Below the pieces are notes generated by a model. It did no database searches and was not told the DNA's origin. It saw only the letters and a list, made by a program, of their open reading frames with translations. The position numbers and the translations under genes are program-made. A stretch of 64,000 nucleotides of DNA from Aeromicrobium flavum (GTDB taxonomy: Bacteria > Actinomycetota > Actinomycetes > Propionibacteriales > Nocardioidaceae), in contig NZ_BJZQ01000016.1 in NCBI RefSeq assembly GCF_007992115.1, positions 1-64,000 on the forward strand, read 5' to 3'. Below, piece after piece: positions 53,727-62,195 of this stretch (its first letter is position 1; every line of letters starts with the position of its first letter).

Positions 53727-53750
53727 CGGCGCAGAGGGCTCTCTGCGCCG
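53727..53750 (+). terminator. Hairpin after the GIY-YIG module
   Basis: CGGCGCAGAG (53727-53736) pairs perfectly with CTCTGCGCCG (53741-53750) around a GGCT loop, 13 bases after the stop. There is no T-run. Confidence 0.65.
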
Positions 53751-53849
53751 TGGTCGCGATCGGCTGACGATCTCGGCGCCGGTGGTACGAAATCGCTCTG
53801 GCCCGTCTCTCCAGCGGTGACATCAACGGCTCAAGAGATGGAGAGAACC

Positions 53850-54494
53850 ATGCCCAAGTACCGAGCCACCACCACACCCCGGCCGAAGCGCCGGCTCATG
53901 CACACCCTGCTCCTGTCCTCCGCGCTCGCGATCGGCCTGCTCAGCGTCACGCCCAGCGCCCAGGCGCGTGAGCGGACGACGACCGATCCCGGCGGCGGCG
54001 CCACGAGTGCCTTCGACCTCTACAAGGTGAAGGTCGTCAACAACGCCAGGGGCGTCCGGATCACCGTACGGATGCGCCCCGTCGACTGGGAGGCGTCGAC
54101 CACCCCCGTGGGCGAGTTCCGCCTGCTCCTCGACACGAAGGCGTCGTCGCGCGGCGCCGAGTTCGCCGACGAGTTCGGCATCCCGGGCGACGGCGGGTTC
54201 CGTGCGCTCAAGGGCTCCGTCAAGCACCGCCGCAGCTGGGAGACCTACCCGTTCCCGGGCAAGTGCGGCAAAACCGTACGCGAGCGGTGGGACCTCGAGT
54301 CCGGCAAGGTCGTCGTCCACATCAAGCCGAAGAAGGGGTGCCTCTACCACCCGAAGAAGGTCCGCGTGAACGTGCGGACCATCCAGTCCGGCTACATCGA
54401 CGAGGACGGGTACGTGGAGTACACGCCGTCCCGCGTCGACCACCTGCCGTACAAGGGCAAGTTCACGCCGTGGGTGAAGTACTCGCGGTACTGA
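53850..54494 (+). CDS. Secreted protein of unknown function
   Basis: The product from ATG 53850 has 214 residues. It has a signal peptide: basic RPKRRLMHTLLLSSALAIG, hydrophobic core, and probable cleavage after PSAQA. The mature part is rich in Lys, Arg and beta-type sequence, with two Cys (GKCGKT and KKGCLYH). I recognise no family. GGAGAG precedes this ATG; earlier in-frame starts (GTG 53817, ATG 53838) would lengthen the signal needlessly. Confidence 0.75.
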   Translation: MPKYRATTTPRPKRRLMHTLLLSSALAIGLLSVTPSAQARERTTTDPGGGATSAFDLYKVKVVNNARGVRITVRMRPVDWEASTTPVGEFRLLLDTKASSRGAEFADEFGIPGDGGFRALKGSVKHRRSWETYPFPGKCGKTVRERWDLESGKVVVHIKPKKGCLYHPKKVRVNVRTIQSGYIDEDGYVEYTPSRVDHLPYKGKFTPWVKYSRY

Positions 54495-54506
54495 CAGCGA
54501 TCAGAG

Positions 54507-54540
54507 CGAGGGGTCCGGCCGGTGCAGGCCGGGCCCCTCG
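54507..54540. terminator. Bidirectional hairpin terminator
   Basis: Stem 54507-54520 pairs with 54527-54540 with a single T-G pair and a 6-base loop, between the convergent secreted-protein and TIGR03084 genes. Confidence 0.8.
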
Positions 54541-54564
54541 TTCGTCGGACCGACCGGGTTTCCC

Positions 54565-55356
54565 TCAGCGCTCCGACAACGGCTTGGGGTCGTTGCCAGG
54601 CATGCCGGCGAAGGCCTGGATGATGTCGAGCCAGTGGTCGGCGGCGGGGCCCTCGGCGGTGACATCGACGTCGGAGCGGTGGCGGCGGCGGGTGGCCAGC
54701 AGGGCGAAGTCCCAGCCGTCGCCGGTGACGCGCTCGGGCGAGTCCGCGGGGCCCCAGGTCCACAGCTCGCCGGACGGGCCGGTCAGCTCGACGCGCGGCT
54801 GCACGTCGGGCGCCTCCTCACCGCGCATCATGTGGGTGAACGCGAAGGTGCGGACGCCGATGTGGCACACGTGCTTGGCGCGGTCGGTGCGCGGGACCGA
54901 GATGCCGAGCGCCTCGGCGACGTCGTGGGCGTGGGCCCAGGTCTCCATCAGGCGGGCGGTGACCATCGAGACGGGGCTCATCGGCGGGCCGAACCATGGG
55001 ATCTTGTTGCCGTCCGGCACGGCGCGCAGCGCCTCGACGAGGTCCGATCGACCTTGCCGCCAGGCGGGCAGCAGCGACTCCGGCGGCTCCTGGGCCAGCT
55101 CGTCGGTGGCCTGGTCGATGTAGCCCTCGGGGTTCTCGAGCGCCTTCATGATCAGCGCGTCGAACGCTTCCTTGTCGTTGATCGCGTAGGTCGAGGTGAC
55201 GTCGGTCCAGTGCAGGTGCGCCACCTGGTGCGCGACGGTCCAGCCCTCGGGCGTGGTGACGGTGCCCCACTGGTCGGGGGTCAGGCCGGCGACCCAGCCG
55301 TCCAGCTGCAGCGACTCGGCGGCCAGGTCGTCAAGGACGGTGTCAAGAGTGCTCAT
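54565..55356 (-). CDS. TIGR03084-family metal-binding protein
   Basis: The 263-residue product has a DinB/maleylpyruvate-isomerase-like helical domain with GWTVAHQVAHLHWTD and METWAHAHDVAEALG, whose His residues would bind a metal, plus a C-terminal beta domain. I recall the family occurring near AtuA-like/acyl-CoA dehydrogenase clusters in actinobacteria, which fits the shared promoter motif here. Reaction unknown. ATG 55356 overlaps the TetR stop (ATGA), so the regulator and enzyme are one unit. Confidence 0.82.
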   Translation of the reverse strand: MSTLDTVLDDLAAESLQLDGWVAGLTPDQWGTVTTPEGWTVAHQVAHLHWTDVTSTYAINDKEAFDALIMKALENPEGYIDQATDELAQEPPESLLPAWRQGRSDLVEALRAVPDGNKIPWFGPPMSPVSMVTARLMETWAHAHDVAEALGISVPRTDRAKHVCHIGVRTFAFTHMMRGEEAPDVQPRVELTGPSGELWTWGPADSPERVTGDGWDFALLATRRRHRSDVDVTAEGPAADHWLDIIQAFAGMPGNDPKPLSER

Positions 55357-55955
55357 CGTTCCAGTTCTCGGTCGAGGGTTTCGGCCCAGGCATCGAGGAT
55401 CGAGGCCCGGCGTCGGGAGTCATCGGTCAGGGTCGCGGCAAGACCGAGGCCGCGCAGGAGGTCGAGGGTGGCCTGCACCAACTGGCGGTTGCGGCCGCGC
55501 GACTGGTCGACCTGCAACAGCTCGACGGCGCGGGCGTGGGTCTCGCGGCCCACCCGTCGCTCGAACGGGGCGACCTTCGCCTGCAGGTCGGGGTCGGTGC
55601 GCGCGGCGCCCCACAGCTCGAGGGCGGCCAGGAACACCGGCGAGGTGAACTGCCCGGCGAGCATGTCGAGCACCACCCGGGTGCGTCCCTGCTCGGGCAA
55701 CTCCTCGGCGTCGACCGCCAATTCCTCGCGGCGACGTTCGGCGATGTACTCCACGGCGGCGACGACGAGGTCCTGCTTGCTGGGGAAGTGGTGCAGCTGC
55801 GCGCCACGGCTGACGCCGGCGCGCTGGCTGACCACCGTGGTCGAGGTGCCGGCCCAGCCGAACTCGACGAGGCAGTCGACTGTGGCCTCGAGGAGGCGCT
55901 GCCGCATGAGCCGCGTGCGCTCGGGCTGCGGCGTCCTCGTGGGGCTGTCGGTCAC
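55353..55955 (-). CDS. TetR-family regulator, likely controls the carboxylase operon
   Basis: From GTG 55955 the product has 200 residues: an N-terminal HTH (TTVVSQRAGVSRGAQLHHFP, roughly residues 40-60) and a helical ligand domain. The annotated frame could begin earlier at a TTG (55991), but that codon is part of the -35 element TTGACT. The GTG lies 30 bases after this -35, the same layout as in the AtuA-like gene, so a leaderless transcript is likely. The shared 13-mer in both promoters suggests it represses itself and the carboxylase operon, with an acyl-CoA as likely inducer. Confidence 0.85.
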   Translation of the reverse strand: MTDSPTRTPQPERTRLMRQRLLEATVDCLVEFGWAGTSTTVVSQRAGVSRGAQLHHFPSKQDLVVAAVEYIAERRREELAVDAEELPEQGRTRVVLDMLAGQFTSPVFLAALELWGAARTDPDLQAKVAPFERRVGRETHARAVELLQVDQSRGRNRQLVQATLDLLRGLGLAATLTDDSRRRASILDAWAETLDRELER

Positions 55956-55983
55956 CGGGCCAGCATGATCGACATCCGCACTT

Positions 55984-55996
55984 ACAGTCAAGCCTG
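55984..55996. promoter_or_regulatory. TetR promoter motif shared with the carboxylase operon
   Basis: ACAGTCAAGCCTG is identical to 50783-50795. On the minus strand it includes TTGACT of the tetR promoter. The opposite half-site is poorly conserved here, so autoregulation may be weaker than at the operon. Confidence 0.6.
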
Positions 55997-56136
55997 TCGG
56001 TTTTTACGGATGCATTCGATGCAGAAGTAGTTCCGAGTGATGGTTGTGATGGAAAAGGTGTCGTGGGACCGGGGCCATCCCTAGGGTTTCACTGGCCGAG
56101 CCGCCGCTCGCCCTGCCCCGATGAGAGTGAATCCCG

Positions 56137-59100
56137 ATGCTGAAGCGCGTCACCTCCCTCGCGACGAGCGGAGCCCTCGCGATTGCCACCGCGGTCGCCC
56201 TGCTCCCCGCGAGCGCCCACGCCGCACCCGAGACCTACACCGGACACGTGCAGGTGATCGTCGGTGACACCATCGTCGGCTGCGCCGCTGAGGATTCCCG
56301 CTACCCCTACGCCGGGTACACGACCGATCCCTCCCTCGCCTACGACGTAACGATCGGCGAAGGTGCTCACCAGGAGCTCGTGCTCGGGAACGATCCGACG
56401 CAGCGCCTGGGCAGCTTCAGCCCCTACATGCAGCAGGGAGTTTCGTCCTCCTACACCTTCCTGCGCCCGGTGGCGCCCGGCGGCGGCGACCAGACCGCCC
56501 TGTGGACCATCGATCCGGCGACGCGGGTGCTCTCGGCGACCTGGACGTGGCCCGACACGTCCACAAAACGCCTCCACTCGTGGAGTTACGACACCGGAGG
56601 CACCGGAGGCACCCGGTACGTCGGCCTGGCCGTGAACGTCGCGGACTTCAGCAGAGCGCACTCGGGCCCGCGGGGGGTGGCAGCCACGTTCCGCATCGGA
56701 AGCACCTGCTCGGGTCCCGTCGTGCCTGACGTCTCGCAAGCGATCACCTTCACCTCCACCGCTCCCACCACCGCGCACCCGGGCCAGACCTACACGGTCG
56801 CGGCCACGGGCGGCGCCTCCGGCAACGCCGTGACGTTCTCCTCGGCGACCGAGGAGAACTGCACGGTCAACGGCACCACCGTCACGTTCGGCAAGCCCGG
56901 CACCTGCACGATCACGGCCGATCAGGCCGCGGCGCCGGGCTACGCCGCCGCACCCAAGGCCACGCAGGACATCACCGTCAGCGCCATCGCGACCTCCGTC
57001 GAGCTCACCCTCGACCCGGAGAGCAAGTTCGACGGCCAGACGTCCACCGCCACCGCCGACATCACCGTCTCGACCGGCTCAGCGACCGCAGCCGGTGGTG
57101 TCGTCCAGTTCGCGGTCGGCGGCACCCTCGTCGGCTTCGCCACCATCGATGCACGCGGTCGCGCCATCTTCTCCGGGCTCGTCGTCCCGATCGGCACGTA
57201 CAACGTCACCGCCACGTACATCCCGTCCAACCCCTCCTACGCGGGATCCACGGACACCGCGACCCTGACGGTGAAGGCCCCGGCATCGCAGGAGATCACC
57301 TTCACCTCCTCCGCACCCACGCCCGCCCACCCGGGCCAGACGTACGACGTCGAGGCCACCGGCGGCGCGTCGGCGAACCCGGTCATCTTCTCCTCGGCCA
57401 CCGCGGAGGTCTGTGACGTCGACGACGCCACCGTCACCTTCACGAAGCCGGGCACCTGCACGATCCGGGCGAACCAGGCCGGATCCACGGGCCACACCGC
57501 TGCGCCCACCGCCTCCCAGGACATCACCGTCTCCGCGATCCCGAGCGCCGTCAAGCTCACCCTCGACCCGACGAGCATGTTCGACGGCCAGGTCGCCACG
57601 GCCACCGCCGACGTCACCGTGACGACCGGCTCACTGACCGCCGCCGGCGGCACCGTGCAGTTCGCGGTCGACGGCGACGCCGTCGGCGCGCCCGTCGCGA
57701 TCGACGCCGACGGCCGCGCCGCCAGCTCCGAGATCGAGCGTGCCGTCGGCATGCACGACGTCACCGCCACCTACACCCCGGCGAACGCGAACTACGTCGG
57801 GTCCACCGACACCGCGACCCTGACGGTCAAGGCGAAGTCCCCGCAGGAGATCACCTTCACGTCCTCCGCGCCCAAGCCCGGATACCCGACCGACTCGTAT
57901 GAGGTCGAGGCCATCGGCGGCGGCTCCGGGAAGCCGGTCACGTTCTCCTCGGCCACCGAGGAGGTCTGTGACGTCGACGACGCCACCGTCATCTTCACGA
58001 AGCCGGGCACCTGCACGATCGAGGCGAACCAGGCCGGGGGCGTCGGTCACTTCGCCGCTCCGACCGCCACGCAGGACATCACCGTCAGCGCGATCCCCAG
58101 CGCCGTGGAGCTCACGCTCCACCCGAAGAGCATGTTCGACGGCGAGGCCTCCACGGCCACCGCCGACGTCTCCGTCACCGCCGGCTCGCTGACCGCCGCC
58201 GGCGGCACCGTCCAGTTCGCGGTCGACGGCGACGACGTCGGCTCCCCCGTCGCGATCGACGCCGACGGCCGCGCGACGAGCCCCGCGCTCGCGCGCACCG
58301 TCGGCTCGTTCGACGTCACCGCCACGTACGCCCCGGCGAACGCGAACTACACCGGGTCCACCGACACGGCGACCCTGACGGTCACGGCCAGGACTCCGCA
58401 GAGGATCATCTTCGTCTCGTCCCCGCCCAGGCCCGCCCACCCGGGCCAGATCCACCGGGTCGCGGCCACCGGTGGCTCGTCCACGAAGCCGGTCACCTAC
58501 TCCTCGGCCACCCCGGACGTCTGTGAGATCACCGGAGACTCCGTCACCTTCACCATGCCGGGCACCTGCACCATCGAGGCGAACCAGGCCGGCACCGCCG
58601 GCTACTCCGCCGCTCCGACGGTGATGCAGGACGTCACGGTCACCGCGATCCCCACCGCCGTCGCCCTCTCCCTCGACGCCACGACGGTCTTCGACGGTCA
58701 GAACGCCTCGGCGACCGCCGTCGTCACCGCCACGTCGGGATCGGTGAAGGCCGCCGCGGGCTCGATCCAGTTCGCGGTCGACGGCACGAAGGTCGGCTCG
58801 CCCGTCGCCGTCGGAGCAGACGGTCGCGCCGTCAGCCCCGACCTGGGAGGCGCGGTCGGCAGCCACGACGTCACCGCCGCCTACGTCCCGGCGAACACGA
58901 ACTACACAGGCTCCACCGACACGGCGACCCTCACCGTGAAGGCCAAGGCAACGCAGGAGATCAGGTTCACCTCGCCCGCACCCAAGCCCGCCCACCCGGG
59001 CATGACCTACACGGTCGCGGCCACCGGCGGTGAGTCCGGCAAGCCGGTCACCTTCTTCTCGACCACCGAGAAGGTCTGTGAGATCGACGGAGCCTCCGTC

Positions 59101-61032
59101 ACGTTCACCACGCCGGGCACCTGCACGATCGAGGCGAACCAGGCCGGAGCCACCGGCCACGCCGCCGCCCCGACCGCCACCCAGGACGTCACCGTCAGCG
59201 CCATCCCCAGCGCCGTCGCCCTGTCCCTGGACCTCGACACGGTCTTCAACGGGCAGGTCGCCACGGCCACCGCTGACGTCACCGTCACCTCGGGATCGCT
59301 GGAGGCCGCCGGCGGCTCGGTCCAGTTCGCGGTCGACGGCGACGCGGTCGGCTCCCCGCGCATCATCGATGCCGACGGCCGCGCCACCAGCCCGGAGCTC
59401 GAGGGCGCCGTCGGCACGCATGACGTCACCGCCACCTACGTCCCGGCGAACTCGAACTACGCGGGCTCCCGGGGCACCACGCCCCTCACCGTCACGGCCA
59501 AGGCGCCGCAGGCCATCACGTTCACGTCCTCCGCTCCCAGCCCGGCGTACCCGGGCAGGACCTACCCGGTCGCGGCCGTCGGTGGTGCTTCCGGCCAGCC
59601 GGTGAAGCTCGTCTCGACCACGGCCGACCACTGCACGACCGACGGCACCACCGTCACCTTCGGCAAGCCCGGCACCTGCACGATCGAGGCCACCCAGGCC
59701 GGCACCACCGGCTTCTCGGCGGCGCCCGCGGTCTCGCAGCGCGTCACGGTCTCCGCGATCCCCAGCACCGTGGCCGTGAAGCTCGGGCTGCCCTCGGTGG
59801 TCACGGGTCAGCGCACGACGGCCACCGCCGACGTCACCGTCCCGGCCGGGTCGATCTCCGCCGCCGGCGGGACGGTCCAGTTCGCCGTCGACGGCACGAA
59901 GGTCGGCTCGCCGGTCGCGGTCCGCGCCGGCGGCCGCGCCGTCAGCCCCGAGCTCGGCGGCACCGTCGGCACGCACCGGGTCACCGCGACCTACGTCCCG
60001 ACGGACGGCACGCGCTACGCCGGCTCGAGCACCACGGCGGCGTTGATCGTCGTCGCCGCCGGCACCACGACGAAGGTCTCGGTCTCGGCCTCCGCGCTCA
60101 CGGCCACGGTCGCTCCGATCGCTCCGGGCGCCGGGACGCCGACCGGTGAGGTCACGTTCCACGTCGACGGCAAGAAGGTCGGCGCCGCCACGCTGAAGGA
60201 CGGCTCGGCGAAGCTCACGCACGCCGTCCCGACCGACACGACCCACGCGGTCTCGGCCGAGTACACGGGCGACGCCGGATTCACGGCCTCGTCGGCCTCG
60301 ACGTCCCGGTCGAACCCGAGCATCACCGCCAAGGTCAGCTCGGCACAGAAGTCGCGCAACGGCTGGTTCCGCACCCCGGTGACGGTCTCGTTCACGTGCG
60401 ACGCCAAGGGCGCCGAGCTGGTCACCGCCTGCCCGAAGCCCGTCACGGTGAGCAAGCAGGGCGCCAGCAGCGTCACCCGCACCGTCCGCACGGCCGACGG
60501 CGGCATCGCGACCGCGACCGCCGGCGTCAAGGTCGACAGCACCAAGCCGCGCGTCTCCCTCAAGGGCGTCAAGGCCGGCCGTCGCTACTTCGACGCGCCG
60601 AAGCCGCGCTGCACCGTCAAGGACACGGGGTCGGGCGCGCAGACCTGCAAGGTCACGACCCAGCGTCGCGGCAGCAGGGTCGTCGTCACGGCGAAGGCCA
60701 CCGACGCGGCCGGCAACGTGAGCACCAAGCGCGTGTCGTACCGCCTCGCGAGCTTCACGATCCGGGGCGCGAAGAAGGTGGGCAACACCTACCGCGTGAA
60801 GCACGGCCGGACGTACACGCTCCAAGTCCGCGGCACGAAGGCCCGTTACGTCTACGCGACGCCCGCCCCGGGCAGGCCGCATCGTGGTTCGGTGCCCTTC
60901 AAGAAGGCGGGCAGGAACACCTGGACGCTGGGCGTGACGATGTCGATGACCACGCGCGGGACCCGCTCGTGGAACCTCGGCTACACCCAGAACGGCAAGC
61001 TGCACATCGTCAAGGTGAAGGTCACGGGCTGA
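56137..61032 (+). CDS. Giant secreted Ig-like repeat protein
   Basis: The 1631-residue product has a signal peptide (MLKRVTSLATSGALAIATAV, cleavage after SAHA), a unique N-terminal domain (residues 32-200) with Cys, six tandem 185-residue repeats (about 201-1308), another Ig-like domain (PTGEVTFHVDGKKVGAATL), a Cys-containing Ig-like region (residues 1390-1540) and a basic C-terminal domain. Each repeat has a half with two Cys (EVCDVDD and GTCTI) and a Big-type half (GGTVQFAVDGDAVG). No LPXTG or membrane anchor is visible, so it is probably released or held by the C-terminal domain. Likely adhesion or envelope function; unproven. Confidence 0.85.
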   Translation: MLKRVTSLATSGALAIATAVALLPASAHAAPETYTGHVQVIVGDTIVGCAAEDSRYPYAGYTTDPSLAYDVTIGEGAHQELVLGNDPTQRLGSFSPYMQQGVSSSYTFLRPVAPGGGDQTALWTIDPATRVLSATWTWPDTSTKRLHSWSYDTGGTGGTRYVGLAVNVADFSRAHSGPRGVAATFRIGSTCSGPVVPDVSQAITFTSTAPTTAHPGQTYTVAATGGASGNAVTFSSATEENCTVNGTTVTFGKPGTCTITADQAAAPGYAAAPKATQDITVSAIATSVELTLDPESKFDGQTSTATADITVSTGSATAAGGVVQFAVGGTLVGFATIDARGRAIFSGLVVPIGTYNVTATYIPSNPSYAGSTDTATLTVKAPASQEITFTSSAPTPAHPGQTYDVEATGGASANPVIFSSATAEVCDVDDATVTFTKPGTCTIRANQAGSTGHTAAPTASQDITVSAIPSAVKLTLDPTSMFDGQVATATADVTVTTGSLTAAGGTVQFAVDGDAVGAPVAIDADGRAASSEIERAVGMHDVTATYTPANANYVGSTDTATLTVKAKSPQEITFTSSAPKPGYPTDSYEVEAIGGGSGKPVTFSSATEEVCDVDDATVIFTKPGTCTIEANQAGGVGHFAAPTATQDITVSAIPSAVELTLHPKSMFDGEASTATADVSVTAGSLTAAGGTVQFAVDGDDVGSPVAIDADGRATSPALARTVGSFDVTATYAPANANYTGSTDTATLTVTARTPQRIIFVSSPPRPAHPGQIHRVAATGGSSTKPVTYSSATPDVCEITGDSVTFTMPGTCTIEANQAGTAGYSAAPTVMQDVTVTAIPTAVALSLDATTVFDGQNASATAVVTATSGSVKAAAGSIQFAVDGTKVGSPVAVGADGRAVSPDLGGAVGSHDVTAAYVPANTNYTGSTDTATLTVKAKATQEIRFTSPAPKPAHPGMTYTVAATGGESGKPVTFFSTTEKVCEIDGASVTFTTPGTCTIEANQAGATGHAAAPTATQDVTVSAIPSAVALSLDLDTVFNGQVATATADVTVTSGSLEAAGGSVQFAVDGDAVGSPRIIDADGRATSPELEGAVGTHDVTATYVPANSNYAGSRGTTPLTVTAKAPQAITFTSSAPSPAYPGRTYPVAAVGGASGQPVKLVSTTADHCTTDGTTVTFGKPGTCTIEATQAGTTGFSAAPAVSQRVTVSAIPSTVAVKLGLPSVVTGQRTTATADVTVPAGSISAAGGTVQFAVDGTKVGSPVAVRAGGRAVSPELGGTVGTHRVTATYVPTDGTRYAGSSTTAALIVVAAGTTTKVSVSASALTATVAPIAPGAGTPTGEVTFHVDGKKVGAATLKDGSAKLTHAVPTDTTHAVSAEYTGDAGFTASSASTSRSNPSITAKVSSAQKSRNGWFRTPVTVSFTCDAKGAELVTACPKPVTVSKQGASSVTRTVRTADGGIATATAGVKVDSTKPRVSLKGVKAGRRYFDAPKPRCTVKDTGSGAQTCKVTTQRRGSRVVVTAKATDAAGNVSTKRVSYRLASFTIRGAKKVGNTYRVKHGRTYTLQVRGTKARYVYATPAPGRPHRGSVPFKKAGRNTWTLGVTMSMTTRGTRSWNLGYTQNGKLHIVKVKVTG
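56737..60063 (+). repeat. Six tandem 552-555 bp coding repeats
   Basis: Repeat starts, marked by the codons for Q-(E/A/R)-I, lie at 56737, 57289, 57844, 58399, 58954 and 59509. The period is 552 bp for the first unit and 555 bp for the rest. Units are similar but clearly diverged, so the array is old rather than a fresh duplication. It is a likely site of recombination and assembly error. Confidence 0.9.
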
Positions 61033-61033
61033 C

Positions 61034-62092
61034 CTAGTCCGCGAGCTCGCCCTCGAGCAGGTCGGGCTGAGCCCCCGCGTCGTCGACCTCGACGGCCGGG
61101 GGCTCTCCAATGTGACGGAGGGCGAACTCGACGGCCAGCTCGATCGCCAGGTCGGCGTCCGGCAGGTAGCCGGCCATGATCGGGAAGGCGTGCACCTGAC
61201 CGCGCCACAGGTGGACGTCGACCTCGACGCCCTTGTCGTCGAGCAGCAGCGCGAACGCCTCCACCTCGGGCCGCAGGAACTCGTCCTCGACGGCCACCAG
61301 ATGCGTCGGCGAGGTGATGTAGGCGGTCGCGTGCAGCGGGTCGGCGAAGCCCTCGATGATCGCGTCGTCGGCCAGCCACAGCCGGCGCAGCGCGGCGACC
61401 CGCGCGATCGGCAGCACCGCCTCGCGCACCTTGTCGACGCGCACCACGTTCTTGTCCTGGCGGTCGGGCTCGAGGCTGAGCAGCGGCGAGAAGGCCAGCA
61501 GCGCGGCCGGCGCGGGCAGGCCGCGGCGGCGGGCCAGCTCGGCCACCTTCATCGTCAGGTAGCCGCCGGCCGAGTCGCCCGCCACGACCACCTTCGCGGG
61601 GTTGCCGGCCCGCTCGAGCACGCCTGCGTACGCGTTGATCGCGTCCTGCACCGAGTCGGCGACCGGGTGGTCGGGCAGCTGGCGGTAGTCGATCGCGTAG
61701 ATCGTGCCGCCGGTGGCGCGGACCATCGCCTCGAGCATCGAGCGGTAGGAGTGGACACTGCCGGTGAAGAAGCCGCCGCCGTGCAGGTAGAGCAGGTGCA
61801 ACCCGGTCGTCGGTCCGTCCCCCGGCGTCAGCACCTCGCCCGGGACCCCGCCGATCTCGCCCACCTCGGCCGCGATGTCGGGCGACCCGCCGCGGTTGAC
61901 CACGGCGGAGAACCGCTGGAGGCGCCGGAACGTGCGCTCGTGCACCGGAGCGAGGCGCAGCAGCGGCTTCACCGTCATCCGCGCGCCGCGGCCCACCATC
62001 CGGGCGAGCGGGGTGGGATCGTCGTGGAGGGTGGCAGCGGCGTGCACGGCACGCATCGGACGGCGCCGTCCGCGGCTGGAATCCGAGCGCAT
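61034..62092 (-). CDS. HSL-type alpha/beta hydrolase (esterase)
   Basis: The 352-residue product has the hormone-sensitive-lipase motif YLHGGGFFTGS, the nucleophile elbow VAGDSAGGYLTMKV with catalytic Ser, and catalytic His in GQVHAFPIMAGYL. It hydrolyses short esters in the cytosol; substrate unknown. ATG 62092 is better spaced from the GGTGGGGG stretch than the in-frame GTG 62098. Its stop lies one base from the stop of the convergent repeat protein, leaving no room for a terminator between them. Confidence 0.85.
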   Translation of the reverse strand: MRSDSSRGRRRPMRAVHAAATLHDDPTPLARMVGRGARMTVKPLLRLAPVHERTFRRLQRFSAVVNRGGSPDIAAEVGEIGGVPGEVLTPGDGPTTGLHLLYLHGGGFFTGSVHSYRSMLEAMVRATGGTIYAIDYRQLPDHPVADSVQDAINAYAGVLERAGNPAKVVVAGDSAGGYLTMKVAELARRRGLPAPAALLAFSPLLSLEPDRQDKNVVRVDKVREAVLPIARVAALRRLWLADDAIIEGFADPLHATAYITSPTHLVAVEDEFLRPEVEAFALLLDDKGVEVDVHLWRGQVHAFPIMAGYLPDADLAIELAVEFALRHIGEPPAVEVDDAGAQPDLLEGELAD

Positions 62093-62195
62093 GGCCACGC
62101 CCCCACCCTACGGTCAGGTTCCGCACCGCGCCCGGACGTCGGGGGTGATCCTCGCGATCTACCGCCGTGCGATCACGCTCCGATAGCCTGAAGCG

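Noticed and set aside
56737-60063. CRISPR or satellite-like array
   Set aside because: The repeats are 555 bp, coding, and have no spacers; they are protein domains.
57631-61110. Long minus-strand open frame opposite the repeat protein
   Set aside because: Gly/Arg/Asp-rich shadow following the repeat period; the plus strand has a signal peptide and conserved Ig-like units.
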